Translations under genes and position numbers: made by a program
Shown: one piece after another, positions 1-5,880 of the stretch
Layout: the number at the start of each line of letters is the position of its first letter
Numbering within the stretch: the first letter of the stretch is position 1
Source of the DNA: Bacteroidia bacterium
GTDB lineage: Bacteria > Bacteroidota > Bacteroidia > AKYH767-A > OLB10
Reading direction: 5' to 3'
NCBI GenBank assembly: GCA_025450095.1
Contig: JANWID010000275.1
Coordinates: 1-5,880, forward strand
Length of the DNA stretch: 5,880 bases
Notes under the pieces: generated by a model
Told to the model about the DNA's origin: nothing
The model's input: the letters and a program-made list of their open reading frames with translations, nothing else
Databases searched by the model: none

Positions 1-333
1 ATCCATGGTGATGACAGGAATCCTGAAACCTTCAAGGATCTTTTGTACCCAGGGAATTGAAATGGCGAGGTCTTCAGGAATAGCATCGCGGAGCGCCTTG
101 TAATCGGCAAATTCGGTGTGGCGTGCAGTAGGAGCCATGGTGTCAAAGGCTACCGCTATGTGTGTGGGTTTTTCTTTATTCAATACTTCTAACAATGTAT
201 TGGTAAATCCAAACATTGCGGAAGTGTTCAGCCCGGTGGAAGTAACACGCGGGTTTTTGCTGAATGCGAAATAAGCCCGGTATATTAAAGCCATGGCATC
301 GAGCAGGAAAAGTTTTTTTTCTGATTGCGACAT
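1..333 (-). CDS. polA: DNA polymerase I, N-terminal 5'-nuclease domain (partial; continues beyond the left edge)
   Basis: The minus strand reads open from ATG at 333-331 to the window edge, giving 111 residues that begin MSQSEKKLFLLDAMALIYRA. This is the start of the FEN-like 5'-3' exonuclease domain of Pol I, which removes RNA primers and flaps during lagging-strand maturation and repair. Visible family landmarks are LLDA with metal-binding Asp12, YRAYFAF (residues 18-24, Arg19), KPTHIAVAFD (55-64) with metal-binding Asp64, ARH (Arg71), and YKALR (78-82) of the helical arch, followed by IPEDL. These line up with E. coli Pol I LVDG, YRAYHAF, KPTHAAVVFD, RHELF, YKSHR and MPDDL. The rest of the nuclease, the 3'-5' exonuclease-like domain and the polymerase domain would lie to the left, so full length cannot be judged. 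The cysteine desulfurase gene lies 36 bp upstream on the same strand. A weak box, TAAAATTG at 344-337 (one mismatch to TAnnTTTG), precedes the start, so a private promoter is possible but unproven. Confidence 0.95.
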   Translation of the reverse strand, partial: MSQSEKKLFLLDAMALIYRAYFAFSKNPRVTSTGLNTSAMFGFTNTLLEVLNKEKPTHIAVAFDTMAPTARHTEFADYKALRDAIPEDLAISIPWVQKILEGFRIPVITMD

Positions 334-369
334 AATCAATTTTATTTGTGTAAGATAGGAATTTATAAT

Positions 370-1524
370 TTAATTTTTCGCGATAACCTGGAGAATTGCT
401 TCCGTTGCTTTATGAATTTCATCTTCAGTAGTATTTCTGCCGAGGCTGAAACGGATTGATGAATAGGACTGTTCGTCACTCAGGCCCATCGCCTTTAAAA
501 CGTGGGAAGGTTCGGGTAAAGCCGATGAACAGGCCGATCCGGTTGCAACAGCGAGCCCGGGTAATTTTGTAATCAGGGTACTTGCTTTGAAACCCGGGAA
601 AAATATATTGGTGGTGTTTGGTAAACGATTTTTAATGTCCCCGTTCACATAGCCAATGCCGTTAGTGGTCAGTATTTGTTCGAGCAATGTCCTTAATCGT
701 GAAATTCGTGTACTGTCGTCCCACAAATTCTCCATGGCGAGTTTTGCTGCAAATCCGAAGCCAGCTATGCCCGGCACATTTAAAGTTCCGGAGCGCAATC
801 CGTTTTCATGACCACCACCATCCATCTGAGCTTCGAGTATCACACGTGGACTTTTTCTTCTCACGAACAACGCACCGGTTCCTTTGGGCCCGTACATTTT
901 ATGTGCAGAAACAGAAAGCAGATCAACACCCAGTTCACCTATATCGATTCGTATTTTACCCGGAGCCTGGGTAGCATCGCAAAAAAAGATACAACCATGT
1001 TCGTGTGCGATTTTTGAAAATTCAGCAATGGGGTGAATGACACCGGTTTCGTTATTGGCAAGCATCATCGAGGTAAGGATCGTGTCGTTCCGAAGATGTT
1101 TCCGGTAAACATCCGGATCAGCATGTCCCTCACGATTTACCGGCAATATGGTTATTTCGTAACCTTTGGTTTCAAGTTTCCGGTAAACATCAAGCACGGC
1201 ACGGTGCTCCGTTGCCCAGGTTATCAAATGTTTTCCCTGTCCGCTATATGCAGCAGCAACCCCTTTTATAGCCAGGTTGATGGATTCTGTAGCTCCGCTT
1301 GTAAAAATCAATTCATTTGCTTCACAAGTCAGTAACTCCGCGACCTGTTGCCGTGCTTTTGCAACTGCTTCCGCGGCGCTTCGCCCCGGTACATGCATGG
1401 TACTGGCTGCATTGCCAAAATTCACGCTAAAAAAAGGTAACATCACTTCAACTACCTGGGGATCAACAGGAGTTGTAGCGTTATAGTCGAGGTATGTTTG
1501 AAGTATCTGTTGCATGGAATGCAC
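370..1524 (-). CDS. Class I cysteine desulfurase (IscS/NifS family, PLP-dependent)
   Basis: This complete aminotransferase class V protein has 384 residues from GTG at 1524, or 381 from ATG at 1515. It converts L-cysteine to L-alanine and passes persulfide sulfur to Fe-S cluster assembly or tRNA thiolation in the cytoplasm. With GTG numbering, the N-terminal signature YLDYNATTP is at 11-19. SGATESINLAIKG (76-88) holds the phosphate-binding loop, and TEHRAV (105-110) contains His107, which stacks on the cofactor. LANNETG (155-161) contains Asn157, and FFCDATQAPGK (180-190) contains Asp183 and Gln186. SAHKMYGPKGTG (206-217) carries the PLP-anchoring Lys209. The persulfide Cys332 lies in ATGSACSSALPEPSHVL, a long Cys loop of the IscS/NifS (class I) type, unlike SufS. 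Length fits the family. The ATG at 1515 is the more plausible start, because the GTG overlaps a TAATTTTG promoter-like box and residues 1-3 add nothing conserved. No isc or suf partner is visible, so I cannot say whether it serves Fe-S clusters or tRNA modification. polA follows on the same strand. Confidence 0.95.
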   Translation of the reverse strand: MHSMQQILQTYLDYNATTPVDPQVVEVMLPFFSVNFGNAASTMHVPGRSAAEAVAKARQQVAELLTCEANELIFTSGATESINLAIKGVAAAYSGQGKHLITWATEHRAVLDVYRKLETKGYEITILPVNREGHADPDVYRKHLRNDTILTSMMLANNETGVIHPIAEFSKIAHEHGCIFFCDATQAPGKIRIDIGELGVDLLSVSAHKMYGPKGTGALFVRRKSPRVILEAQMDGGGHENGLRSGTLNVPGIAGFGFAAKLAMENLWDDSTRISRLRTLLEQILTTNGIGYVNGDIKNRLPNTTNIFFPGFKASTLITKLPGLAVATGSACSSALPEPSHVLKAMGLSDEQSYSSIRFSLGRNTTEDEIHKATEAILQVIAKN

Positions 1525-1531
1525 AAAATTA
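1524..1531 (-). promoter_or_regulatory. Possible Bacteroidota -7 box for the cysteine desulfurase gene
   Basis: Read on the minus strand, the sequence is TAATTTTG, an exact match to the TAnnTTTG consensus known for Bacteroidota primary sigma factor promoters. Its last G is also the first base of the upstream GTG codon, and the ATG at 1515 lies 9 bases after it. If used, transcription would start just before that ATG, giving a very short leader and favouring ATG over GTG. I find no TTTG-like -33 element at the usual distance, so this remains a candidate. Confidence 0.35.
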
Positions 1532-1641
1532 CATCCCTGCTTCGATCTCTTTTGTTTATTCTATGAAATGAGGGATTGTTTTATTACAAAATATTGCCTG
1601 CCAACATCCTGCATTCTAATAATAAAGCCCCTCTTTTTTGG

Positions 1642-1649
1642 TAACTTTA
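1642..1649 (+). promoter_or_regulatory. Possible Bacteroidota -7 box for the transporter gene
   Basis: TAACTTTA matches TAnnTTTG at all but the last position and sits 18 bases before the ATG at 1668, a distance that would give a leader of about 15 bases. A T-rich run ending in TTTG (1637-1640) lies immediately before it, too close to serve as the -33 element. No convincing -33 box is seen. It sits in the divergent spacer, where a plus-strand promoter is expected because the upstream gene points the other way. Confidence 0.35.
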
Positions 1650-1652
1650 CCG

Positions 1653-1668
1653 TTCTAAAATTTTGGAA
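1653..1668. repeat. Imperfect 16-bp palindrome at the transporter start codon
   Basis: The sequence TTCTAAAATTTTGGAA is a two-fold symmetric stretch with 7 of 8 base pairs complementary; the only mismatched pair is T1656/G1665. Its last base is the A of the transporter ATG. The arrangement could be an operator, but the core is only A and T, and such stretches are common in AT-rich leaders. Confidence 0.35.
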
Positions 1669-4082
1669 TGTTTCAACATATTGCTCGGATCATATTAAGG
1701 AACAGGCGTTTACTTCTGCTGATCATGGCACTTTTAACCCTGTTTTTCGGTTTCAAAGCTACCAAAATCCAGATGTCGTACGATTTTGCCAGGATTTTGC
1801 CGAAATCTGATCCTAACTACCAGGAATACGAAAAGTTCAAATCTGTTTTTGGTGAAGACGGAACAGTGATGGTCCTGGGCGTGGAAGATGAAAATTTTTA
1901 TCAGCTTCAGAAGTTCAATGGGTGGTATGAGCTTGGCAAATCCATCAAAAAAATTGATGGTATCGAAGCCGTTGTTTCGGTTGCAGAAATTTATAACATC
2001 CGTATCAACGAAACGGAAAAAAAATTCGAAGTAAAACCAATAATCACCAAACCTCTTTCCAGACAGGCAGAACTTGATTCTATAAAGGATCAGATTTTCC
2101 AATTGCCTTTTTATAAGGGATTTATTGTAAGTGAAGATGGCAAGTCGACTTTAATGGCTATCACCTTCGACAAGAAAAAAGTAAATACAAAAGGTCGTGT
2201 TGCTATTGTAAACCAGATTAAAGAAGAGGTAGCGAAATTTGAATCGGAATATTCATTGAAGGTACACCGGTCAGGAATGCCGTATATACGCACAGAAATT
2301 TCCGGGAAAATTGCCCGTGAAATGAAGCTGTTCCTTTTGTTAGCGGTGATTATTTGTAGTTTGATCCTCCTGATTTTTTTCAGATCGTTCAAGGTTGTGC
2401 TCTTTTCTGTGATCGTTGTATTGATTGGCGTTGTCTGGTCCCTGGGGATTACGGTGCTGTTGGGGTACAAATTTACAATACTCACTGCATTGATACCGCC
2501 GCTCATCATCGTGATCGGTCTGCCGAATAGTATCTTCCTGTTGAATAAATATCACCGTGAATTCGAAAAGCATGGTAATAAAATAAAAGCCCTCTCGAGG
2601 ATGGTGCAACGGATTGGACTCACCACTTTCCTTGCGAACGTAACTACAGCGATTGGTTTTGGAGTATTTTATTTTACCAGGAGCACTATCCTGATGGAAT
2701 TTGGTTTGGTTGCCGCTATCAATGTAATGGCAACCTATGTGATTTCATTGGTGATGATCCCTATTGTATTTAGTTTCCTGTCGGATCCCGAAGTCAGGCA
2801 TATGAAACATTTGAATGCTCCACGTCTTAATAAGATCCTGGAGTTCATTGATGTATTGGTTCATAAACATTACAGGGCAATTTTTGCGGTTGTAATTGTA
2901 ATTATTATTATTTCGTTATACGGTGTTACAAAGCTAAATACGGTTGGATATGTTGTGGATGACCTTCCCAAATCTGATCCTGTTTATATTGACATGCGAT
3001 TTTTTGAAAAAAGTTATAAGGGGATATTGCCTTTAGAAATTACTGTTGATGCCATGGCGCCAGGGAAGGCACTTGAAGTAAACAACCTGCATAAAATTAA
3101 CAGGCTGGAAAAAATGCTCGCGTCATATCCTGAATTCAGCAAACCGCTTGCTGTGGTTGATGGCATAAAATTTTCTTACCAGTCGTACCGTGGTGGCAAT
3201 ATGAAATATTATGCTTTGCCCGGCACACTCGAGTTGGCAGATATGGCATCTTACCTCAAAACTGATGCAAAAGATAAATCGCAAATGTTTCGTTCATTTC
3301 TCGATAGTACACGACAGGTAACACGAATAAGTGTACAGATGGCCGATATCGGTTCCATCCGAATGAAATCACTCATTGGTGAATTACGACCCAGGATCGA
3401 TTCTATTTTTAACCCTGCAGAATTTAAAACTACTATTACTGGAAACAGCCTGATTTTCTTAAAGGGAAACGATTACCTTTTCCAGAACCTGATGGAAAGT
3501 ATTTTACTCGCGATCTTTCTTATTACGATCATCATGTTTATGCTTTTCATGTCGTTTCGCATGATTGCGATATCCATTTTGCCCAGCCTGATTCCTCTCC
3601 TCATAACAGCAGGGATCATGGGTTATTTCCATATTCCATTGAAACCTTCAACGATTCTTATTTTCAGTATTGCATTTGGAATTGCTTCGGATGGTACCAT
3701 ATATTTCCTGACAAAATACCGTCATGAGCTGCGTTTGTATCCATTGAGTATTTCAAAGGCGGTATCGCTCACCATCCGGGAAACGGGGATGAGTATGGTA
3801 TATACAGCAGTGATTTTATTTTTTGGATTTTTTATATTTTCAGCTTCAGGTTTTGGTGGAACTCAGTCATTAGGCATCCTCATATCGATTACACTTTTGG
3901 TAGCGATGACTTCTAACCTGGTATTACTTCCGGCATTCCTGATTGCTCTTGAAAGAAGGATAACAACCAAGGCTTTCCTTAAAGAACCGTTGATACAAAT
4001 AATAGACGAAGACGAGGATATCGAACTCGATGATTTGGAAATCAGGAAAATTGAAGTTTTTGATGAAGATAAGGAATCGTAG
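1668..4082 (+). CDS. RND superfamily transporter, MMPL/HAE3-like (patched-type inner-membrane exporter)
   Basis: This is an 804-residue membrane protein with the two-fold RND layout. Helix 1 is at about 13-30, followed by a periplasmic loop of about 35-215. Five helices then lie between about 218 and 372. The second half starts with a helix at about 403-420, then a loop of about 425-608, and five helices between about 611 and 761. A cytosolic tail ends the protein. The halves share LPKSDP just after their first helices (44-49 and 433-438) and KY(H/R) after the fourth (294-296 and 683-685). This organisation is that of MMPL/HAE3 proteins, which use the proton gradient to move lipids, hopanoids or other hydrophobic molecules; the substrate here is unknown. 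The helix-10 acidic residue expected in the family is present (Asp675 in ASDGTI), but the helix-4 counterpart reads GLPNSI (284-289) with no acid. The last 25 residues contain 14 Asp/Glu. The start is fixed by an in-frame TAA at 1656-1658. No membrane-fusion or outer-membrane partner gene is adjacent. Confidence 0.9.
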   Translation: MFQHIARIILRNRRLLLLIMALLTLFFGFKATKIQMSYDFARILPKSDPNYQEYEKFKSVFGEDGTVMVLGVEDENFYQLQKFNGWYELGKSIKKIDGIEAVVSVAEIYNIRINETEKKFEVKPIITKPLSRQAELDSIKDQIFQLPFYKGFIVSEDGKSTLMAITFDKKKVNTKGRVAIVNQIKEEVAKFESEYSLKVHRSGMPYIRTEISGKIAREMKLFLLLAVIICSLILLIFFRSFKVVLFSVIVVLIGVVWSLGITVLLGYKFTILTALIPPLIIVIGLPNSIFLLNKYHREFEKHGNKIKALSRMVQRIGLTTFLANVTTAIGFGVFYFTRSTILMEFGLVAAINVMATYVISLVMIPIVFSFLSDPEVRHMKHLNAPRLNKILEFIDVLVHKHYRAIFAVVIVIIIISLYGVTKLNTVGYVVDDLPKSDPVYIDMRFFEKSYKGILPLEITVDAMAPGKALEVNNLHKINRLEKMLASYPEFSKPLAVVDGIKFSYQSYRGGNMKYYALPGTLELADMASYLKTDAKDKSQMFRSFLDSTRQVTRISVQMADIGSIRMKSLIGELRPRIDSIFNPAEFKTTITGNSLIFLKGNDYLFQNLMESILLAIFLITIIMFMLFMSFRMIAISILPSLIPLLITAGIMGYFHIPLKPSTILIFSIAFGIASDGTIYFLTKYRHELRLYPLSISKAVSLTIRETGMSMVYTAVILFFGFFIFSASGFGGTQSLGILISITLLVAMTSNLVLLPAFLIALERRITTKAFLKEPLIQIIDEDEDIELDDLEIRKIEVFDEDKES

Positions 4083-4095
4083 CAAATTCTTTTTT

Positions 4096-4109
4096 ATATT
4101 TCGAAATAT
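4096..4109. repeat. Perfect 14-bp palindrome in the rfbA upstream spacer
   Basis: ATATTTCGAAATAT reads the same on both strands and lies 13 bp after the transporter stop and 46 bp before the rfbA GTG. It overlaps TATATTTC (4095-4102), which is one base away from a TAnnTTTG -7 box, so it could be a promoter-overlapping operator. It has no GC-rich stem and no following T-run, so it does not look like a terminator. A chance origin in AT-rich DNA cannot be excluded. Confidence 0.45.
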
Positions 4110-4130
4110 TCGTGTCACCACTTATTGACC

Positions 4131-4145
4131 TTACTTATAAAGTAA
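4131..4145. repeat. Inverted repeat TTACTT-ATA-AAGTAA before the rfbA start
   Basis: Two perfectly complementary 6-base arms flank a 3-base centre, ending 10 bases before the GTG start at 4156. As RNA it would be a weak, all but one A-U stem next to the ribosome-binding region. As DNA it could bind a dimeric regulator. It also contains the in-frame TAA (4138-4140) that bounds rfbA upstream. Its function is unknown. Confidence 0.35.
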
Positions 4146-4155
4146 AATCATACCT

Positions 4156-5016
4156 GTGAAAGGAATTATTCTTGCCGGAGGTTCCGGTACCCGTTTACAT
4201 CCACTGACTTTGGCAGTGAGCAAGCAAATGATGCCTGTTTATGATAAGCCTATGATTTATTACCCGTTGTCGGTGCTTATGATGGCTGGCATACAGGAAA
4301 TTCTGATCATTAGCACTCCGCACGATTTACCACACTTTAAGAAATTACTTGGTAACGGTTCGCACCTTGGCTGTAAATTTGAATTTGCTGAACAGGAAGT
4401 TCCAAACGGACTGGCCCAGGCATTTGTAATCGGTGAAAAATTTATTGGCAAGGATAAAGTAGCCCTGATTTTAGGCGACAATATTTTTTATGGAGCAGGA
4501 TTGCAGGAGTTGATCATGAGCAATAACAACCCTGAAGGAGGAGTAGTATTTGCTTATCATGTATCGGATCCTGAGCGTTATGGTGTTGTTGAATTCAATA
4601 ATTCAGGTAAGGTTATTTCCATTGAAGAAAAACCAACACGTCCGAAATCGAATTATGCAGTTCCCGGTTTGTATTTTTACGATAACAAGGTGGTGGAAAT
4701 TGCTAAAAACCTGAAGCCAAGTGCAAGGGGTGAATATGAAATTACCGATATTAACAGGGCATATCTCGAACGCGGAACATTGAATGTTGGTATTTTAGGA
4801 AGAGGGACCGCCTGGCTCGACACGGGTACATTTAATTCACTGCTGCAGGCAGGTTTATTCGTGCAGGTCATCGAAGAACGCCAGGGATTAAAAATTGGTT
4901 GTATTGAAGAAGTAGCATATCGAAAAGGTTTTATTACCAGGGAAAATTTGAATAAAATTGCAGAACCACTCCGCAAAAGCGGTTATGGAGAATATTTACT
5001 AAATCTACACGACTGA
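4156..5016 (+). CDS. rfbA: Glucose-1-phosphate thymidylyltransferase (dTDP-glucose pyrophosphorylase)
   Basis: This complete 286-residue cytoplasmic enzyme joins dTTP and glucose-1-phosphate to give dTDP-glucose and pyrophosphate, the first step towards dTDP-rhamnose and other dTDP-deoxysugars. The nucleotide-binding signature [11 protein letters not shown] is at 8-18, with Arg13, and [19 protein letters not shown] (21-39) contains Lys23. PNGLAQAF (83-90) binds the base, and LGDNIFYG (106-113) has metal-binding Asp108. Further conserved blocks are [10 protein letters not shown] (138-147), EEKP (157-160), [12 protein letters not shown] (165-176), [13 protein letters not shown] (188-200) and AWLDTGTF (219-226), with the second metal-site Asp222. 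The match to E. coli RmlA (recalled, 293 residues) runs the whole length, and the C-terminal part is retained as in the short tetrameric RmlA class. The start is GTG at 4156: an in-frame TAA at 4138-4140 with no ATG in between makes it the only start that keeps the N-terminal strand. The next gene begins 4 bp after the stop, so the pair is probably one operon. Confidence 0.96.
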   Translation: MKGIILAGGSGTRLHPLTLAVSKQMMPVYDKPMIYYPLSVLMMAGIQEILIISTPHDLPHFKKLLGNGSHLGCKFEFAEQEVPNGLAQAFVIGEKFIGKDKVALILGDNIFYGAGLQELIMSNNNPEGGVVFAYHVSDPERYGVVEFNNSGKVISIEEKPTRPKSNYAVPGLYFYDNKVVEIAKNLKPSARGEYEITDINRAYLERGTLNVGILGRGTAWLDTGTFNSLLQAGLFVQVIEERQGLKIGCIEEVAYRKGFITRENLNKIAEPLRKSGYGEYLLNLHD

Positions 5017-5020
5017 CATT

Positions 5021-5880
5021 ATGAATCAAAGAATTTTAGTAACCGGAGGTGCGGGATTTATCGGAAGCGGTATCGCATCAAAACTTGCATTAGTTCCTGG
5101 AAATTTCGTGGTAATAGTTGATAATTTGCACACCGGGTCGCTCGACAAAATCCCGACTTCGCCACATAATAATATTAAATTCATCAAAGCTGATGTCAAC
5201 GATTTTAATGACATCAGTACGATTCACAATGCATACCGGTTTGATTATGTTTTTCACTTCGCTGCCCTTGTGGGAGTAAAGCGTACACTGGAATACCCCG
5301 TTATGGTTCTCAATGATATTACCGGTATCCGGAATATTCTGAACCTTTCAAAAAATACAGGTGTGAAGCGCGTGTATTTTTCTTCTTCTTCCGAAGTTTA
5401 CGGAGAGCCGGTTGAATTTCCGCAAAACGAACATACCACACCATTGAATTCACGACTTCCCTATGCCATTGTAAAAAATGTGGGTGAAGCTTACTTACGG
5501 GCATACAAACAGGAGTTCGACCTGGATTATACCATCTTCCGCTTTTTCAATACTTATGGCCCTAAGCAGAGCAAGGATTTCGTAATGTCCAAATTTTTAT
5601 ACGCCGCACTGCATAATAAGGAAATCACTATTTATGGCGATGGTTCACAAACCCGGACTTTCTGTTATATTGATGATAATGTGGATGCCTGCCTGAGTGC
5701 GTTCTACAATAACAAAATGATAAACGATGTTGTGAACATCGGTACAGATGATGAAATTTCGATTCTGGAGCTCGCGAAAAAAGTTATTGCAGTTACCGGG
5801 TCGAGTTCAAAAATTGTACATGCACCGGCATTGAAGGAGGGTGTTATGACGCGGCGCTGTCCTGATAACGCTAAGATGAA
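5021..5880 (+). CDS. Extended-SDR NAD-dependent nucleotide-sugar epimerase/dehydratase, UDP-glucuronate decarboxylase-like (partial; continues beyond the right edge)
   Basis: Open from ATG at 5021 to the window edge, this gives 286 complete codons. The N-terminus MNQRILVTGGAGFIGS carries the Rossmann GxxGxxG motif (9-15), and Asp34 in IVDN suggests NAD rather than NADP. FHFAALVGVKRTL follows at 78-90. The active site comprises SSSSEVYG (121-128), then Tyr148 and Lys152 in PYAIVKN (YxxxK). FRFFNTYGP (173-181) and GDGSQTRTFCYIDD (206-219) are typical of sugar-nucleotide SDRs, and TRRCPDNAK (277-285) resembles the RRKPD segment that carries an active-site Arg in UDP-glucuronate decarboxylases. 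True RfbB dehydratases have Asp-Glu in this site (TDEVYG); here it is Ser124-Glu125, as in UDP-xylose synthase and ArnA decarboxylase (STSEVYG). A C4-epimerase is also possible, so the family is secure but the substrate is not. It lies 4 bp after rfbA and is very likely co-transcribed. About 20-40 residues should be missing at the C-terminus. Confidence 0.88.
   Translation, partial: MNQRILVTGGAGFIGSGIASKLALVPGNFVVIVDNLHTGSLDKIPTSPHNNIKFIKADVNDFNDISTIHNAYRFDYVFHFAALVGVKRTLEYPVMVLNDITGIRNILNLSKNTGVKRVYFSSSSEVYGEPVEFPQNEHTTPLNSRLPYAIVKNVGEAYLRAYKQEFDLDYTIFRFFNTYGPKQSKDFVMSKFLYAALHNKEITIYGDGSQTRTFCYIDDNVDACLSAFYNNKMINDVVNIGTDDEISILELAKKVIAVTGSSSKIVHAPALKEGVMTRRCPDNAKM

Noticed and set aside
687..1486. 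Several plus-strand open frames opposite the cysteine desulfurase gene
   Set aside because: They lie entirely antisense to a gene with full family motifs, have no recognisable protein features and overlap each other in different frames.
1514..1810. 98-codon plus-strand open frame spanning the divergent spacer
   Set aside because: It overlaps the desulfurase start and the first 140 bases of the transporter in another frame, and its translation is Cys/Phe-rich with no family resemblance.
1734..2609. Minus-strand open frames inside the transporter gene
   Set aside because: They are shadows of a well-supported membrane protein; their hydrophobic or His-rich translations follow from complementing its codons.
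4125..4153. E. coli-type -35 (TTGACC) and -10 promoter before rfbA
   Set aside because: At 17-bp spacing the -10 position reads TCATAC, a poor match, and the window looks like Bacteroidota, which use different promoter elements.
4083..4155. Rho-independent terminator between the transporter and rfbA
   Set aside because: The T-run at 4090-4095 precedes rather than follows the palindrome, and neither inverted repeat has a GC-rich stem.
4260..5504. Minus-strand open frames opposite rfbA and the SDR gene
   Set aside because: They run antisense to two genes with complete catalytic motifs and show no motifs of their own.
5021..5880. Calling the last gene rfbB (dTDP-glucose 4,6-dehydratase) from its position after rfbA
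   Set aside because: The catalytic Asp of the RfbB Asp-Glu pair is Ser124 here, and the flanking sequence resembles decarboxylases and epimerases more.
1..5880. CRISPR array, tRNA or rRNA gene, insertion sequence, or toxin-antitoxin pair
   Set aside because: No regularly spaced direct repeats, cloverleaf-like stretch, transposase motif or small gene pair was seen; nearly all the DNA is covered by the five genes.

Overview
The window looks like an ordinary chromosomal segment of a Bacteroidota (Bacteroidetes) bacterium. GC is moderate to low. None of the four gene starts I could examine has a clear Shine-Dalgarno sequence, and AT-rich TAnnTTTG-like boxes, the Bacteroidota -7 element, lie just upstream of some starts. 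The protein sequences also read like Bacteroidota relatives, for example the MMPL/RND transporter with GLPNSIFLLNKY in its fourth membrane helix. This placement is an inference from style and recall, not from a search.

Left part, minus strand (1-1524): the first 111 codons of DNA polymerase I (polA, 5'-nuclease domain, running off the left edge), and upstream of it a complete class I cysteine desulfurase (IscS/NifS type). The two are co-directional with a 36-bp gap and may be co-transcribed. A 143-bp divergent spacer (1525-1667) separates them from the plus-strand genes.

Right part, plus strand (1668-5880): a complete 804-residue RND/MMPL-type membrane transporter; a 73-bp AT-rich spacer with two perfect inverted repeats; a complete glucose-1-phosphate thymidylyltransferase (rfbA/rmlA) with a GTG start; and, 4 bp later, an extended-SDR sugar-nucleotide enzyme running off the right edge. 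Its active-site sequence fits a UDP-glucuronate decarboxylase or epimerase better than the dTDP-glucose dehydratase RfbB. The last two genes look like the start of a nucleotide-sugar operon feeding surface polysaccharide or glycan synthesis. The transporter shares their strand, but no sequence evidence ties it to the sugar genes.

I see no mobile element, CRISPR array, tRNA, rRNA or broken gene. No previously undescribed system is evident. The points most worth checking are the asymmetric proton-relay position and acidic tail of the transporter, the identity of the SDR paired with rfbA, and the palindromes in the rfbA leader.
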